The notes under the pieces: model-generated | Databases searched by the model: none | What the model saw: the letters and a program-made list of their open reading frames with translations, nothing else | What the model was told of the DNA's origin: nothing | DNA from: DASSNR01 sp036278935 | Lineage (GTDB): Bacteria; Gemmatimonadota; Gemmatimonadetes; Gemmatimonadales; Gemmatimonadaceae | NCBI GenBank assembly: GCA_036278935.1 | Contig: DASUKA010000149.1 | Location: 1 to 14,945 of the forward strand | Direction: 5' to 3' | DNA: 14,945 nucleotides | Program-made: the position numbers and the translations under genes | In this document: positions 7,567-14,510 of the stretch, one piece after another | How the letters are laid out: each line of letters begins with the position of its first letter | Numbering within the stretch: position 1 is the first letter of the stretch

Positions 7567-7981
7567 CGCGGCAGCCTCCCGCCCATACGGGTGGGGGGGC
7601 CTCCGCCGCCCGCACGGGTGCTAGGAGTACCAGGAGCGCGAGGTCGCATGGAGTTGCAGCAATCTAAGGACACAGGCTCGAATGGGCACCGGCCGTCCGC
7701 GGTGCCGCGCCCAGAAGGACGAGCGCCACAGGCGCTCCGGCGCCATCCCGGACGATGCACGGTGCTGGTGTGTCGATCGTCGTCCCCCTGATCATCCTAC
7801 CCCTTGATGTGTGATTGGGTGCGCTCACCGCGTGCCACGGTGGCCGCGTTGCGCGTCGCCCCGTGTGCGGAAGTATCATTCATTGCACGCCTGCTCGTCG
7901 CGAGTCGTGTGATCCCTGGCCCCGCCGGATCATCCTGCGCGCTCGCGCACGTTTCTCACTCGGCACCTCGACCTCCCACCT
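7567..7981. other. Divergent intergenic region between lptF and M28 peptidase gene
   Basis: These 415 bases hold the leaders and presumably the promoters of the minus-strand lpt-mla operon and the plus-strand peptidase gene. I see no convincing coding region. Two perfect seven-base hairpins lie side by side: GGCACCG/CGGTGCC (7685-7691 with 7700-7706) and GAGCGCC/GGCGCTC (7721-7727 with 7731-7737). Neither is followed by a T-run on either strand, so they are not obvious terminators. They could be folded leader RNA. No clear promoter for lptF was found. Confidence 0.5.
7849..7879 (+). promoter_or_regulatory. Possible promoter of M28 peptidase gene
   Basis: A -10-like TATCAT (7874-7879, five of six consensus bases) is preceded by TTGCGC (7849-7854) with a 19-base gap, longer than the optimal 17. 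It would give a leader of about 95 bases. In GC-rich DNA the TATCAT stands out, but the -35 match and spacing are weak. Confidence 0.3.
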
Positions 7982-8941
7982 ATGACGATCGAACGGCCCT
8001 TCCTGATGCTCCTCGGGCTCACGGCGCTCGTGGCGCTTGCCGGCTGCGAGCATGGCGGCGCCCGCACCGCCTTCGACGGCACCACGGCGCTGGGCTACGT
8101 GAAGACGCAGCTCGACTTCGGCACCCGCGTCCCCGGTACGGAGGGCGCGCGCAAGACGGGCGATTGGATCGTGGAGCAGATGAAGCAGCGGGCGGATACC
8201 GTGATCGAGCAGCGCTGGACCCACGTGACCGTGAAGGGCGACACGCTTCCGCTGCGCAACATCCTCGCGCGCTTCCGCCCGGATGATCCGGATCGCGTGC
8301 TCTATGTGACGCACTGGGATACCCGCCCCGTCTCCGACGGTGAGAACACCCCGCCCGGCGAACAGAATCTCCCGATGCCAGGCGCGAACGACGGAGGCTC
8401 GGGCGTGGCGCTCTTCATCGCGCTCGGGGATGTGCTCAAGAAGACGCCGCCCACGGTGGGTGTGGACCTCCTCTTCGTGGACGGGGAGGACTACGGCAGC
8501 TTCAACGCGCCCCCGTGCCCTCACGGCCAGGACTGTCCGGCGTACGGCCCCGATGTTCTGATCGGCTCCGCCTACTTCGCCAAGCACCTCCCGTCGCCCG
8601 ACTACCACCCGCTGTACGGTGTGCTCTGGGACATGATCGGCGACGCGAACCTGGACATCTACCAGGAGCCGAACTCCATGAACGGCGCCCCCGAGGTGGT
8701 CACCCTGGTATGGGGGGAAGCCAACAAGCTCGGCTACTCGCGCTACTTCATCCCCCAACCCGACCCCAAGGGCGCCGTCATCGACGACCACATTCCGCTC
8801 CTCCAGGCGGGCCTCCGCGTGATCGACGTGCTCGACATCGACTACCCCTACCACCACACCCCGCAGGACACACTCGACAAGCTCTCCGCCCAGAGCCTGC
8901 AAGTCGTGGGCGATGTGGCGACGGCGCTGGTGACGCAGTAG
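7982..8941 (+). CDS. M28-family metallopeptidase lipoprotein, glutaminyl-cyclase-like
   Basis: This is a zinc hydrolase of the M28 fold, 319 residues long. The N-terminus is a lipoprotein signal with lipobox LAGC and the modified cysteine at 22, so the protein is anchored in a membrane facing the periplasm or outside. Expected metal and catalytic residues are present: HWD at 111-113, D137 in GANDGG, E169 and D170 in VDGEDYG, D217 in LWDMIGD, and a histidine in YHHTPQDT (H291 or H292). DDHIPLLQAG and the HTPQDTLDKLS ending resemble bacterial glutaminyl-peptide cyclotransferase-like members, so it may cyclise N-terminal glutamine or act as an aminopeptidase. The sequence does not decide which. 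ATG 7982 is supported by the signal peptide, but no Shine-Dalgarno sequence precedes it. The bases before it are C-rich (CCTCCCACCT). A GA-rich inverted-repeat element begins directly after the stop. Confidence 0.9.
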   Translation: MTIERPFLMLLGLTALVALAGCEHGGARTAFDGTTALGYVKTQLDFGTRVPGTEGARKTGDWIVEQMKQRADTVIEQRWTHVTVKGDTLPLRNILARFRPDDPDRVLYVTHWDTRPVSDGENTPPGEQNLPMPGANDGGSGVALFIALGDVLKKTPPTVGVDLLFVDGEDYGSFNAPPCPHGQDCPAYGPDVLIGSAYFAKHLPSPDYHPLYGVLWDMIGDANLDIYQEPNSMNGAPEVVTLVWGEANKLGYSRYFIPQPDPKGAVIDDHIPLLQAGLRVIDVLDIDYPYHHTPQDTLDKLSAQSLQVVGDVATALVTQ

Positions 8942-9123
8942 GGGCGAGAGAGGAGAGAGGAGAAAGGAGATGAGGAAGTGGGTCAGTCGGTCAGGGAGTC
9001 AGTGGGTCAGAAACAGCTTAAGGGCGAGAGATCCACACCGCCTGGGCTTTTCCTGACCCACTGACTCACTGACCGACTTCCTCTCTCAGCCCCGCCTTTC
9101 TCCTTTCTCCTCTCTCCTCTCGC
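8942..9123. repeat. GA-rich inverted-repeat element with nested octamer arms
   Basis: This is a large imperfect palindrome filling the gap after the M28 gene. The outer arms are the purine tract 8944-8970 and its complement 9099-9123, sharing a 23-base stretch that includes GAGAGGAGAAAGGAGA. The inner arms are 8986-9010 and 9053-9077, matching at 24 of 25 positions. The arms are built from GTCAG-type octamers. The centre, 9011-9052, is unique. It begins one base after the stop codon. The same outer arm occurs at 11718-11825 and inside lptF. It could be a small non-autonomous element or a long RNA hairpin at the transcript end. It encodes no evident protein. Confidence 0.75.
8982..9013. repeat. 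Tandem octamer repeats GTCAGNNN, four copies
   Basis: Four consecutive eight-base units begin with GTCAG: GTCAGTCG, GTCAGGGA, GTCAGTGG and GTCAGAAA. A mirrored set of about three units lies on the other arm at 9053-9077. They form the inner stem of the inverted-repeat element. Confidence 0.7.
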
Positions 9124-9177
9124 ACTACTTCGCTTCTCCCCATCGCATTTCGATGATGCGCCCGAGACGGGCGCTGT

Positions 9178-9183
9178 TAGAAT
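9178..9183 (+). promoter_or_regulatory. Possible -10 box giving a leaderless comEA-like transcript
   Basis: TAGAAT (five of six consensus bases) ends seven bases before the ATG at 9191. Transcription would begin at or next to that start codon. A perfect seven-base hairpin, GCGCCCG/CGGGCGC (9158-9164 with 9168-9174), lies just upstream where a -35 box would be, and no good -35 match is visible. Confidence 0.35.
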
Positions 9184-9190
9184 GGGCGCC

Positions 9191-9805
9191 ATGCCGACTC
9201 CCGCGGAGCGCAAGGCGCTCATCTTCCTCTCCGGTCTGCTCGTGCTTGGCACGGGTGTGCGCATGCGGCGGGCCGATGCCCGCACGCCGGCGCCGAGCCC
9301 GGCGGCGGTGCGAGCGCTCGACCGGCAGATCGCCGCGGTGGATTCCGCACGCAAGAAGGCCAGAGCCAAAAAGCATACGCGGACGCGTTCATCTCGCGTG
9401 GTCGTGCGGGCATCGGCGGGCTCTGACGCGCTCCCCCGCACACGCCAGCCCGTCATCATCGGGCGGCGACCCGTGCTCGGTTTTTCCAGCAACGCCACGA
9501 TCGCGCAGGGCGGCACGAGCGCCGCGCGCATCGATCTGGACCGCGCCACGGAGGCCGAGATCGAGCGCCTCCCGCGCATCGGGCCGGTCCTCGCCAGGCG
9601 CATCGTGGACGACCGCACCAGGCTCGGCCCGTTCGGCTCGCTGAAGGCGCTGCAGCGGGTGAAAGGCATAGGGCCCGCGCTCGCTCGGAAGCTCGCGCCC
9701 TACGTGACTTTTTCGCTCCAACCGCGTCCATCCGGTGTGACTGACCGGGCTCAGCCGCCCCGGAGCAGACGGCGCCGGCGGCCGTCCCGATCAGGTGCGG
9801 GCTAG
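9191..9805 (+). CDS. ComEA-like helix-hairpin-helix DNA-binding protein
   Basis: This 204-residue protein has a short hydrophobic N-terminal segment (about 9-23, ALIFLSGLLVLGTGV) that could anchor it in the inner membrane. A basic linker rich in Lys, Arg and Ser follows. At about 114-175 lies a ComEA-type double helix-hairpin-helix domain: IDLDRATEAEIERLPRIGP, then a second hairpin LQRVKGIGPALARKL. A basic tail (RSRRRRRPSRSG) ends it. ComEA binds incoming double-stranded DNA in the periplasm during natural transformation. With pilB, pilT and pilC directly downstream, a role in pilus-assisted DNA uptake is plausible but inferred. ATG 9191 is preferred to ATG 9182 because TAGAAT at 9178-9183 fits a -10 box for a leaderless message, and neither start has a Shine-Dalgarno sequence. 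Confidence 0.8.
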   Translation: MPTPAERKALIFLSGLLVLGTGVRMRRADARTPAPSPAAVRALDRQIAAVDSARKKARAKKHTRTRSSRVVVRASAGSDALPRTRQPVIIGRRPVLGFSSNATIAQGGTSAARIDLDRATEAEIERLPRIGPVLARRIVDDRTRLGPFGSLKALQRVKGIGPALARKLAPYVTFSLQPRPSGVTDRAQPPRSRRRRRPSRSGAG

Positions 9806-9890
9806 CAGCACACCGGCGTTGCCAGCGCCCCAACGCCCCGAGCGCACAGCGCGAAACACGCAACCTCTTGGTACACCCCTCCGAGCACCT

Positions 9891-11717
9891 ATGGCTGCCG
9901 CACCAGTAGTTGCCGGCGGCGAACGTATTGGCGAGCTCCTCATCCGTGAGGGACTCATCACGTCCGATTCGCTTGACCGGGCACTGCAGGAACAGAAGAT
10001 GACCGGCATGCGTGTCGGGTACAACCTCGTGAAGCTCGGCTTCATCAATGAAGACGACCTCACGCGGATGCTCGCGCGCCAGTATCGCATGCCGGCCGTC
10101 GACCTCACCAACTTCGAGGTCGACACGCGGATCGCCAAGCTCGTCCCCGCCGACCTGGCGCTCAAGCACCTCGTGCTCCCGCTCAAGCGCGAGGGACGCA
10201 CGCTCACCGTCGCCATGGCCGATCCGTCCGACCTGGGCGTGGTGGGCGACCTCGAGTTCATCACCCGCTACAACATCTTCCCCGTCATCGCCGGCGAGTA
10301 CACGCTCCGGAACGCCGTCGAGAAGTACTACGAGCAGTCGGAGGATGCCCTTCAGGCGCTGCTGAACGACATCAACGCCGATGCCGACGACGTGGAGGTG
10401 CTCGAGGAGCAGGATGAGGACACCGGCTCGGCACTCTCGGCCGCCATCGACGATGCGCCGGTGGTCAAACTCATCAACGGGCTCCTCACCGACGCGGTGA
10501 AGAAGGGCGCGTCCGACATCCACTTCGAGTGCTTCGAGCACGAGATGCGTGTGCGCTACCGCGTCGACGGGGCGCTGCAGGAGATCATGAAGCCGCCCAT
10601 GAAGCTCAAGGCGGCGCTCATCTCCCGCTTCAAGATCATGTCGAACCTGAACATTGCCGAGCGACGCGTGCCGCAGGACGGGCGGATCAAGCTCAAGATG
10701 GGGAAGAAGGTCATCGACTTCCGCGTCTCGACGCTCCCCACGCTGTTCGGCGAGAAGATCGTGCTCCGGATTCTCGACAAGGGGAATCTCACGCTCGACC
10801 TGGAGAAGTTCGGCATCGAGCCGCGCGCCGAGCAGGATCTCATGGAGGCGGTGTCCAACCCGTACGGCATGGTACTGGTGACCGGGCCGACGGGCTCGGG
10901 CAAGACGACCACGCTCTATTCCGCGCTCTCCAAGGTCAACAACCTGGACGTCAACATCATGACGGCGGAAGACCCCGTGGAGTACAACCTCTTCGGGATC
11001 AACCAGGTGCAGGTGCGCACGGAGATCGGGATGACCTTCGCCGCCGCGCTCAAGGCGTTCCTGCGGCAGGACCCGAACATCATCATGGTCGGCGAGATCC
11101 GCGACCTGGAGACAGGCGGCATCGCCATCAAGGCGGCCCTCACCGGCCACCTGGTGATGAGCACACTGCACACGAACAGCGCCCCGGAAACAGTGACGCG
11201 ACTGCTCGACATGGGGCTCGAGCCGTTCAACGTGGCCTCCGCGCTCAACCTCGTGCTCGCGCAACGCCTGGTCCGCCGTATCTGCAACACCTGCCGGGCG
11301 CGCTACGAGCCCGACGACGTCGAGTTGCGCGCGGCCAAGCTGACGCGGGACATGACGTTCCGGGACATGCACTTCACCGAGGAAGCGATCCAGAACACCA
11401 AGCGCGCTGCCACCAAGGAGGCCGCCCCCATCATCAAGGATTTCACGCTCGATACCCGGCTCGGCGACATGCCCTTCTTCCGCGGCCGCGGCTGCGACGC
11501 GTGCGGCGGCTCGGGTCTCAAGGGGCGCCAGGGCCTGTACGAAGTGCTCGCGGTCACGGCGCGGCTGCGGAAGCTGATCCTGCAGAACGTGGGCGTGGAC
11601 GAGATCAAGGACGCCGCCGTCGTCGATGGCATGCTCACGCTCCGCATGGACGGCCTCCTCAAGATCATGAAGGGGATCACCACGCTGGAGCAGGTTCTCC
11701 GCGAGACGGCATCATGA
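9891..11717 (+). CDS. pilB: Type IV pilus extension ATPase PilB with MshEN domain
   Basis: This hexameric cytoplasmic ATPase drives pilus assembly; 608 residues. The N-terminal MshEN domain holds two 24-residue motifs, RIGELL...LQEQ (12-35) and RVGYNL...LARQ (41-64), separated by exactly five residues. This is the arrangement known to bind cyclic di-GMP. The ATPase domain follows with Walker A GPTGSGKT (332-339), Asp box TAEDPVEY (358-365), Walker B GEIRD (401-405) and a His box around H420. A zinc site is formed by C465/C468 and C535/C538. The 66 residues between the two cysteine pairs are more than the roughly 30 in many relatives. ATG 9891 starts just before the first MshEN motif. The in-frame GTG 9795 overlaps the preceding gene and is less likely. 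No Shine-Dalgarno sequence is visible (leader CCTCCGAGCACCT). Confidence 0.95.
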   Translation: MAAAPVVAGGERIGELLIREGLITSDSLDRALQEQKMTGMRVGYNLVKLGFINEDDLTRMLARQYRMPAVDLTNFEVDTRIAKLVPADLALKHLVLPLKREGRTLTVAMADPSDLGVVGDLEFITRYNIFPVIAGEYTLRNAVEKYYEQSEDALQALLNDINADADDVEVLEEQDEDTGSALSAAIDDAPVVKLINGLLTDAVKKGASDIHFECFEHEMRVRYRVDGALQEIMKPPMKLKAALISRFKIMSNLNIAERRVPQDGRIKLKMGKKVIDFRVSTLPTLFGEKIVLRILDKGNLTLDLEKFGIEPRAEQDLMEAVSNPYGMVLVTGPTGSGKTTTLYSALSKVNNLDVNIMTAEDPVEYNLFGINQVQVRTEIGMTFAAALKAFLRQDPNIIMVGEIRDLETGGIAIKAALTGHLVMSTLHTNSAPETVTRLLDMGLEPFNVASALNLVLAQRLVRRICNTCRARYEPDDVELRAAKLTRDMTFRDMHFTEEAIQNTKRAATKEAAPIIKDFTLDTRLGDMPFFRGRGCDACGGSGLKGRQGLYEVLAVTARLRKLILQNVGVDEIKDAAVVDGMLTLRMDGLLKIMKGITTLEQVLRETAS

Positions 11718-11825
11718 GGCGAGAGAGGAGAAAGGAGAGCGAAGAGAGGACCCGACGCCCGCTGGAGAGCATCATCCCCCGCGAGCAGTTCCTCCTTTCT
11801 CCGATCTCCTTTCTCCTCTCTCGCC
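11718..11825. repeat. GA-rich inverted-repeat element between pilB and pilT
   Basis: Exact 21-base arms (11718-11738 and 11805-11825, beginning GGCGAGAGAGGAGAAAGGAG on the plus strand and its complement on the other side) flank 66 bases. The arms continue imperfectly for about 12 more bases. The element starts on the base after the pilB stop codon and ends 34 bases before pilT. The same arm sequence is found at 8942-9123 and in lptF, but the inner sequence differs. No T-run follows, so it is not a standard terminator. Confidence 0.75.
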
Positions 11826-11859
11826 CTATCCACTCTGACTCCACCCCAGCCTCCACCCC

Positions 11860-13026
11860 ATGACTGCACCCGCCAACTCCCAGACCACCATCAACCTCCG
11901 GTCGCTCCTCGAGGAGATGATCGAGCGGGATGCGTCCGATCTGCACATCACGGCGGGCGATCGGCCCAAGCTCCGCATCGATGGCGAGATCACTAACGCC
12001 AGCGTGGACACGGTGCTGAGCCCCAAGGACACGTTGCAGCTCGCGTATTCCATTCTGACCGAGAATCAGAAGAAGCGCTTCGAGACCGAGGACGAGCTGG
12101 ACTTTTCCTTCGGCATCCAGAACCTGGCGCGCTTCCGGGGCAACTGCTTCAAGCAGCGCGGGTGCGTGTCGCTGGTCATCCGGCAGATCCCCTTCTCCAT
12201 CCGGACGTTCGACGAGCTGGGGCTCCCGCCGTCGATCGCGAAGATGGCGGAGCGCCCGCGCGGGCTGGTCCTCGTCACCGGCCCCACGGGCTCGGGCAAG
12301 ACGACCACGCTGGCCGCGATGATCGACAAGATCAATCGCGAGCGGAAGGGGCACATCATCACGGTGGAGGATCCGATCGAGTTCATCCACCGCCACCAGA
12401 ACTGCATCGTCAACCAGCGCGAGGTAGGGACCGACACGCAGAGCTTCTCCACGGCGCTCAAGTACGCGCTGCGCGAGGATCCGGACACGATTCTCATCGG
12501 TGAGATGCGCGATCTGGAGACGATCCAGGCGGCGCTCACCATCGCCGAGACGGGCCACCTGGCGCTCGCCACGCTGCACACCAACTCGGCCGCCGAGGCG
12601 ATCAACCGCATCATCGACGTGTTTCCGTCGTATCAGCAGGCCCAGGTGCGGGCGCAGCTCGCCTTCGTCCTGGAGGGGATCATCACGCAAACGCTGTTGC
12701 CGCGCGCGAAGGGACGCGGGCGCGTGCTGGCGGCGGAGATCCTGGTCGTGACGCCGGCCATCCGCGCCGTCATCCGCGACGACAAGATCCACCAGATCTA
12801 CGGGCTCATGCAGGCCGGCAAGAAGTACGGGATGCAGACGCTGAACGATGCGCTGTACCAGCTGTATACGGCGCGCGAGGTGGTGCTGGATGACTGCCTG
12901 CGCGTGTCCGGTGACGCCAATGAGTTCCTCCGGATGATCGGCGAGCAGCCGATGGCCGATGATCCGGCGGCCGACGGCGGACGTGCGTCGCCGCGGGATG
13001 GGAAGTACGCCACGGCGAGACGATAG
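11860..13026 (+). CDS. pilT: Type IV pilus retraction ATPase PilT
   Basis: This ATPase disassembles the pilus to give retraction force; 388 residues, close to the usual 345-380. Seen: the N-terminal ERDASDLHITAGDRPKLRIDG segment typical of PilT, Walker A GPTGSGKT (141-148), Asp box TVEDPIEF, Walker B GEMRD (214-218), His box GHLALATLHTN (H233), and the C-terminal PAIRAVIRDDKIHQI. The last corresponds to the AIRNLIRE retraction motif in altered form. The C-terminal 25 residues are low complexity. The start lies 34 bases after the inverted-repeat element. It lacks a Shine-Dalgarno sequence, having CCTCCACCCC before the ATG. The pilC gene follows 21 bases downstream. Transcription could continue from pilB or start inside the repeat region; no clear promoter is seen. 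Confidence 0.96.
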   Translation: MTAPANSQTTINLRSLLEEMIERDASDLHITAGDRPKLRIDGEITNASVDTVLSPKDTLQLAYSILTENQKKRFETEDELDFSFGIQNLARFRGNCFKQRGCVSLVIRQIPFSIRTFDELGLPPSIAKMAERPRGLVLVTGPTGSGKTTTLAAMIDKINRERKGHIITVEDPIEFIHRHQNCIVNQREVGTDTQSFSTALKYALREDPDTILIGEMRDLETIQAALTIAETGHLALATLHTNSAAEAINRIIDVFPSYQQAQVRAQLAFVLEGIITQTLLPRAKGRGRVLAAEILVVTPAIRAVIRDDKIHQIYGLMQAGKKYGMQTLNDALYQLYTAREVVLDDCLRVSGDANEFLRMIGEQPMADDPAADGGRASPRDGKYATARR

Positions 13027-13047
13027 CCCCGATCGAGAGGAACCTTC

Positions 13048-14238
13048 ATGCCTACGTTCACCTACACGGCCCGCACGCTGAGCGGCGAGCTCAAGAACGC
13101 GACGCTGGATGCGGCGTCGCGCGAAGAGGCGGTGCAGCAACTGCGCCGCCAGAAGATGATCGTCGTCAAGGTCGACGAGGAGCAGCGGAAGAAGCGGCCC
13201 GGGAAGATCCGGACCCGCGACATCGTGATCTTCACGCGGCAGTTCTCGACCATGATCAATTCCGGACTCCCGCTCGTGCAGGCGCTGGACATCCTGTCCA
13301 AGCAGAGCGAGAACAAGGCGCTGCAGGATGTGACGCGGCAGGTGGTGTACGACGTGGAGTCCGGCCACACCGTGGCCGACGCGTTGAGCCGCCACCCCAA
13401 GGCGTTCAGCGACCTGTACGTCAACATGGTGGCCGCGGGTGAGGCCGGTGGTATCCTGGACACCATCCTCATGCGGCTGGCCACCTTCCTGGAGAAGAAC
13501 GACGCGCTGGTGGGGAAGGTGAAGAGCGCGATGATCTACCCGGCCGTCATCATGAGCGTCGCGGCCATCTGTATCGCCGTGCTGCTCATTTTCGTGATCC
13601 CGGTGTTCCAGAACATGTTCGCCTCGGTGAACCTCACGCTGCCGCTCCCGACGCTGATCGTGGTCGATCTCTCACACGCGCTCACGCGGTATTGGTGGCT
13701 CATCGGCGGCGGCGTCGCGGCGCTCGCGTTCAGTATCAAGCGCTACTACGCCACGCAGAACGGGCAATTGCAGATCGACCGCGCGCTGTTGAAGTTCCCG
13801 ATCCTGGGCGATCTGCTGCGCAAGTCGGCGGTCTCGCGCTTCACCCGTACGCTCGGCACGCTCATCAGCTCGGGCGTGAGCATTCTGGACGGGCTGGAGA
13901 TCACGGCCAAGACCGCGGGCAACCGCGTGATCCAGGACGCGATCATGGAGTCGCGCGCCTCGATCGCCGGCGGCGATACGATCGCCGCGCCGCTCGCCAA
14001 GTCGGAGGTGTTCCCCCCGATGGTGATCTCGATGATCTCCGTGGGCGAACAGACAGGCGGACTGGACGAGATGCTGAGCAAGATCGCGGATTTCTACGAC
14101 ACCGAAGTGGACACGGCGGTCTCGGGGCTCCTGAGCCTCATGGAGCCGGTGATGATCGTGTTCCTGGGCGTGGTGGTGGGCGGCATCGTGATCGCGATGT
14201 ATCTGCCGATCTTCGATATGGTGAACGCGGTGCAGTAA
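13048..14238 (+). CDS. pilC: Type IV pilus inner-membrane platform protein PilC
   Basis: This polytopic membrane protein anchors the PilB and PilT motors and guides pilin insertion; 396 residues, a normal length. It begins with the PilC-type leader TFTYTARTLSGELKNATLDA. Two GspF domains follow, one at about 60-180 (FTRQFSTMINSGLPLVQALDIL) and one at about 265-385 (FTRTLGTLISSGVSILDGLEI). Membrane helices lie near 170-190, 215-230 and 365-390. GAGAGGA lies upstream of the ATG at a suitable distance, unlike at pilB and pilT. It closes the pilB-pilT-pilC run. A strong hairpin terminator sits about 115 bases past its stop, beyond a set of 23-bp repeats. Pilin and minor pilin genes are not in the window. 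Confidence 0.96.
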   Translation: MPTFTYTARTLSGELKNATLDAASREEAVQQLRRQKMIVVKVDEEQRKKRPGKIRTRDIVIFTRQFSTMINSGLPLVQALDILSKQSENKALQDVTRQVVYDVESGHTVADALSRHPKAFSDLYVNMVAAGEAGGILDTILMRLATFLEKNDALVGKVKSAMIYPAVIMSVAAICIAVLLIFVIPVFQNMFASVNLTLPLPTLIVVDLSHALTRYWWLIGGGVAALAFSIKRYYATQNGQLQIDRALLKFPILGDLLRKSAVSRFTRTLGTLISSGVSILDGLEITAKTAGNRVIQDAIMESRASIAGGDTIAAPLAKSEVFPPMVISMISVGEQTGGLDEMLSKIADFYDTEVDTAVSGLLSLMEPVMIVFLGVVVGGIVIAMYLPIFDMVNAVQ

Positions 14239-14258
14239 GGGGGAGGTGCCTCGGGCCC

Positions 14259-14327
14259 AGTAATAGTTGTCGCATCCGCCAACTAAAAGTTGTCGCGATC
14301 GCCAAATAATTGTTGTCGCGGTCGTAA
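14259..14327. repeat. Three tandem 23-bp repeats with GTTGTCGC core
   Basis: Three contiguous 23-base units (14259-14281, 14282-14304, 14305-14327) share the layout A-N-TAA-NN-GTTGTCGC-NNTCG-NNA. Each has GTTGTCGC at the same offset. The block is much richer in A and T than the flanking DNA. Evenly spaced, imperfect direct repeats containing TGTCGC resemble transposase-binding arrays at the ends of IS21-, Tn5053- or Tn7-like elements. They could also be regulator sites. No matching second end is in view. Confidence 0.6.
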
Positions 14328-14352
14328 GTGCACCGATATCAGGGATATAGCG

Positions 14353-14392
14353 CATAGCCGCCGGCCCGCGAGGGTTGGCGGCTATGGGTTTT
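14353..14392 (+). terminator. Intrinsic-terminator-like hairpin after pilC
   Basis: CATAGCCGCC (14353-14362) pairs exactly with GGCGGCTATG (14377-14386). Inside, two G-T wobble pairs and CCC/GGG continue the stem to about 15 pairs, closed by a GCGA (GNRA-type) loop. GGTTTT follows at once. The four-base T-run is short but the stem is strong. It is the likely end of the pil transcript. Confidence 0.65.
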
Positions 14393-14510
14393 CCGCATGT
14401 ACGTTCGCCTGTGTCCACGAGCCGATGCCGGCAAATAGGGTGTGTGCCGTTCCTAATGAGCTTCACGTTTCTTGCTGAACGGTCGCAGTGGAGTCGAGCA
14501 GGAGTGACGG

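Noticed and set aside
5755..7791. 678-codon plus-strand open frame over lptF
   Set aside because: It is the antisense shadow of lptF and the upstream region. The product is dominated by His, Arg and Ala with no recognisable domain, while lptF has correct membrane helices and motifs.
8942..9123. Ordinary Rho-independent terminator
   Set aside because: The arms are separated by long loops, are purine-rich rather than GC-rich, and are not followed by a T-run.
9456..11372. 638-codon minus-strand open frame over pilB and the ComEA-like gene
   Set aside because: It is antisense to pilB, which shows every catalytic motif of the ATPase. The minus-strand product has the typical composition of a GC-driven shadow frame.
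14259..14327. CRISPR array
   Set aside because: The three 23-base repeats are directly contiguous with no spacers, are imperfect, and have no cas genes nearby.
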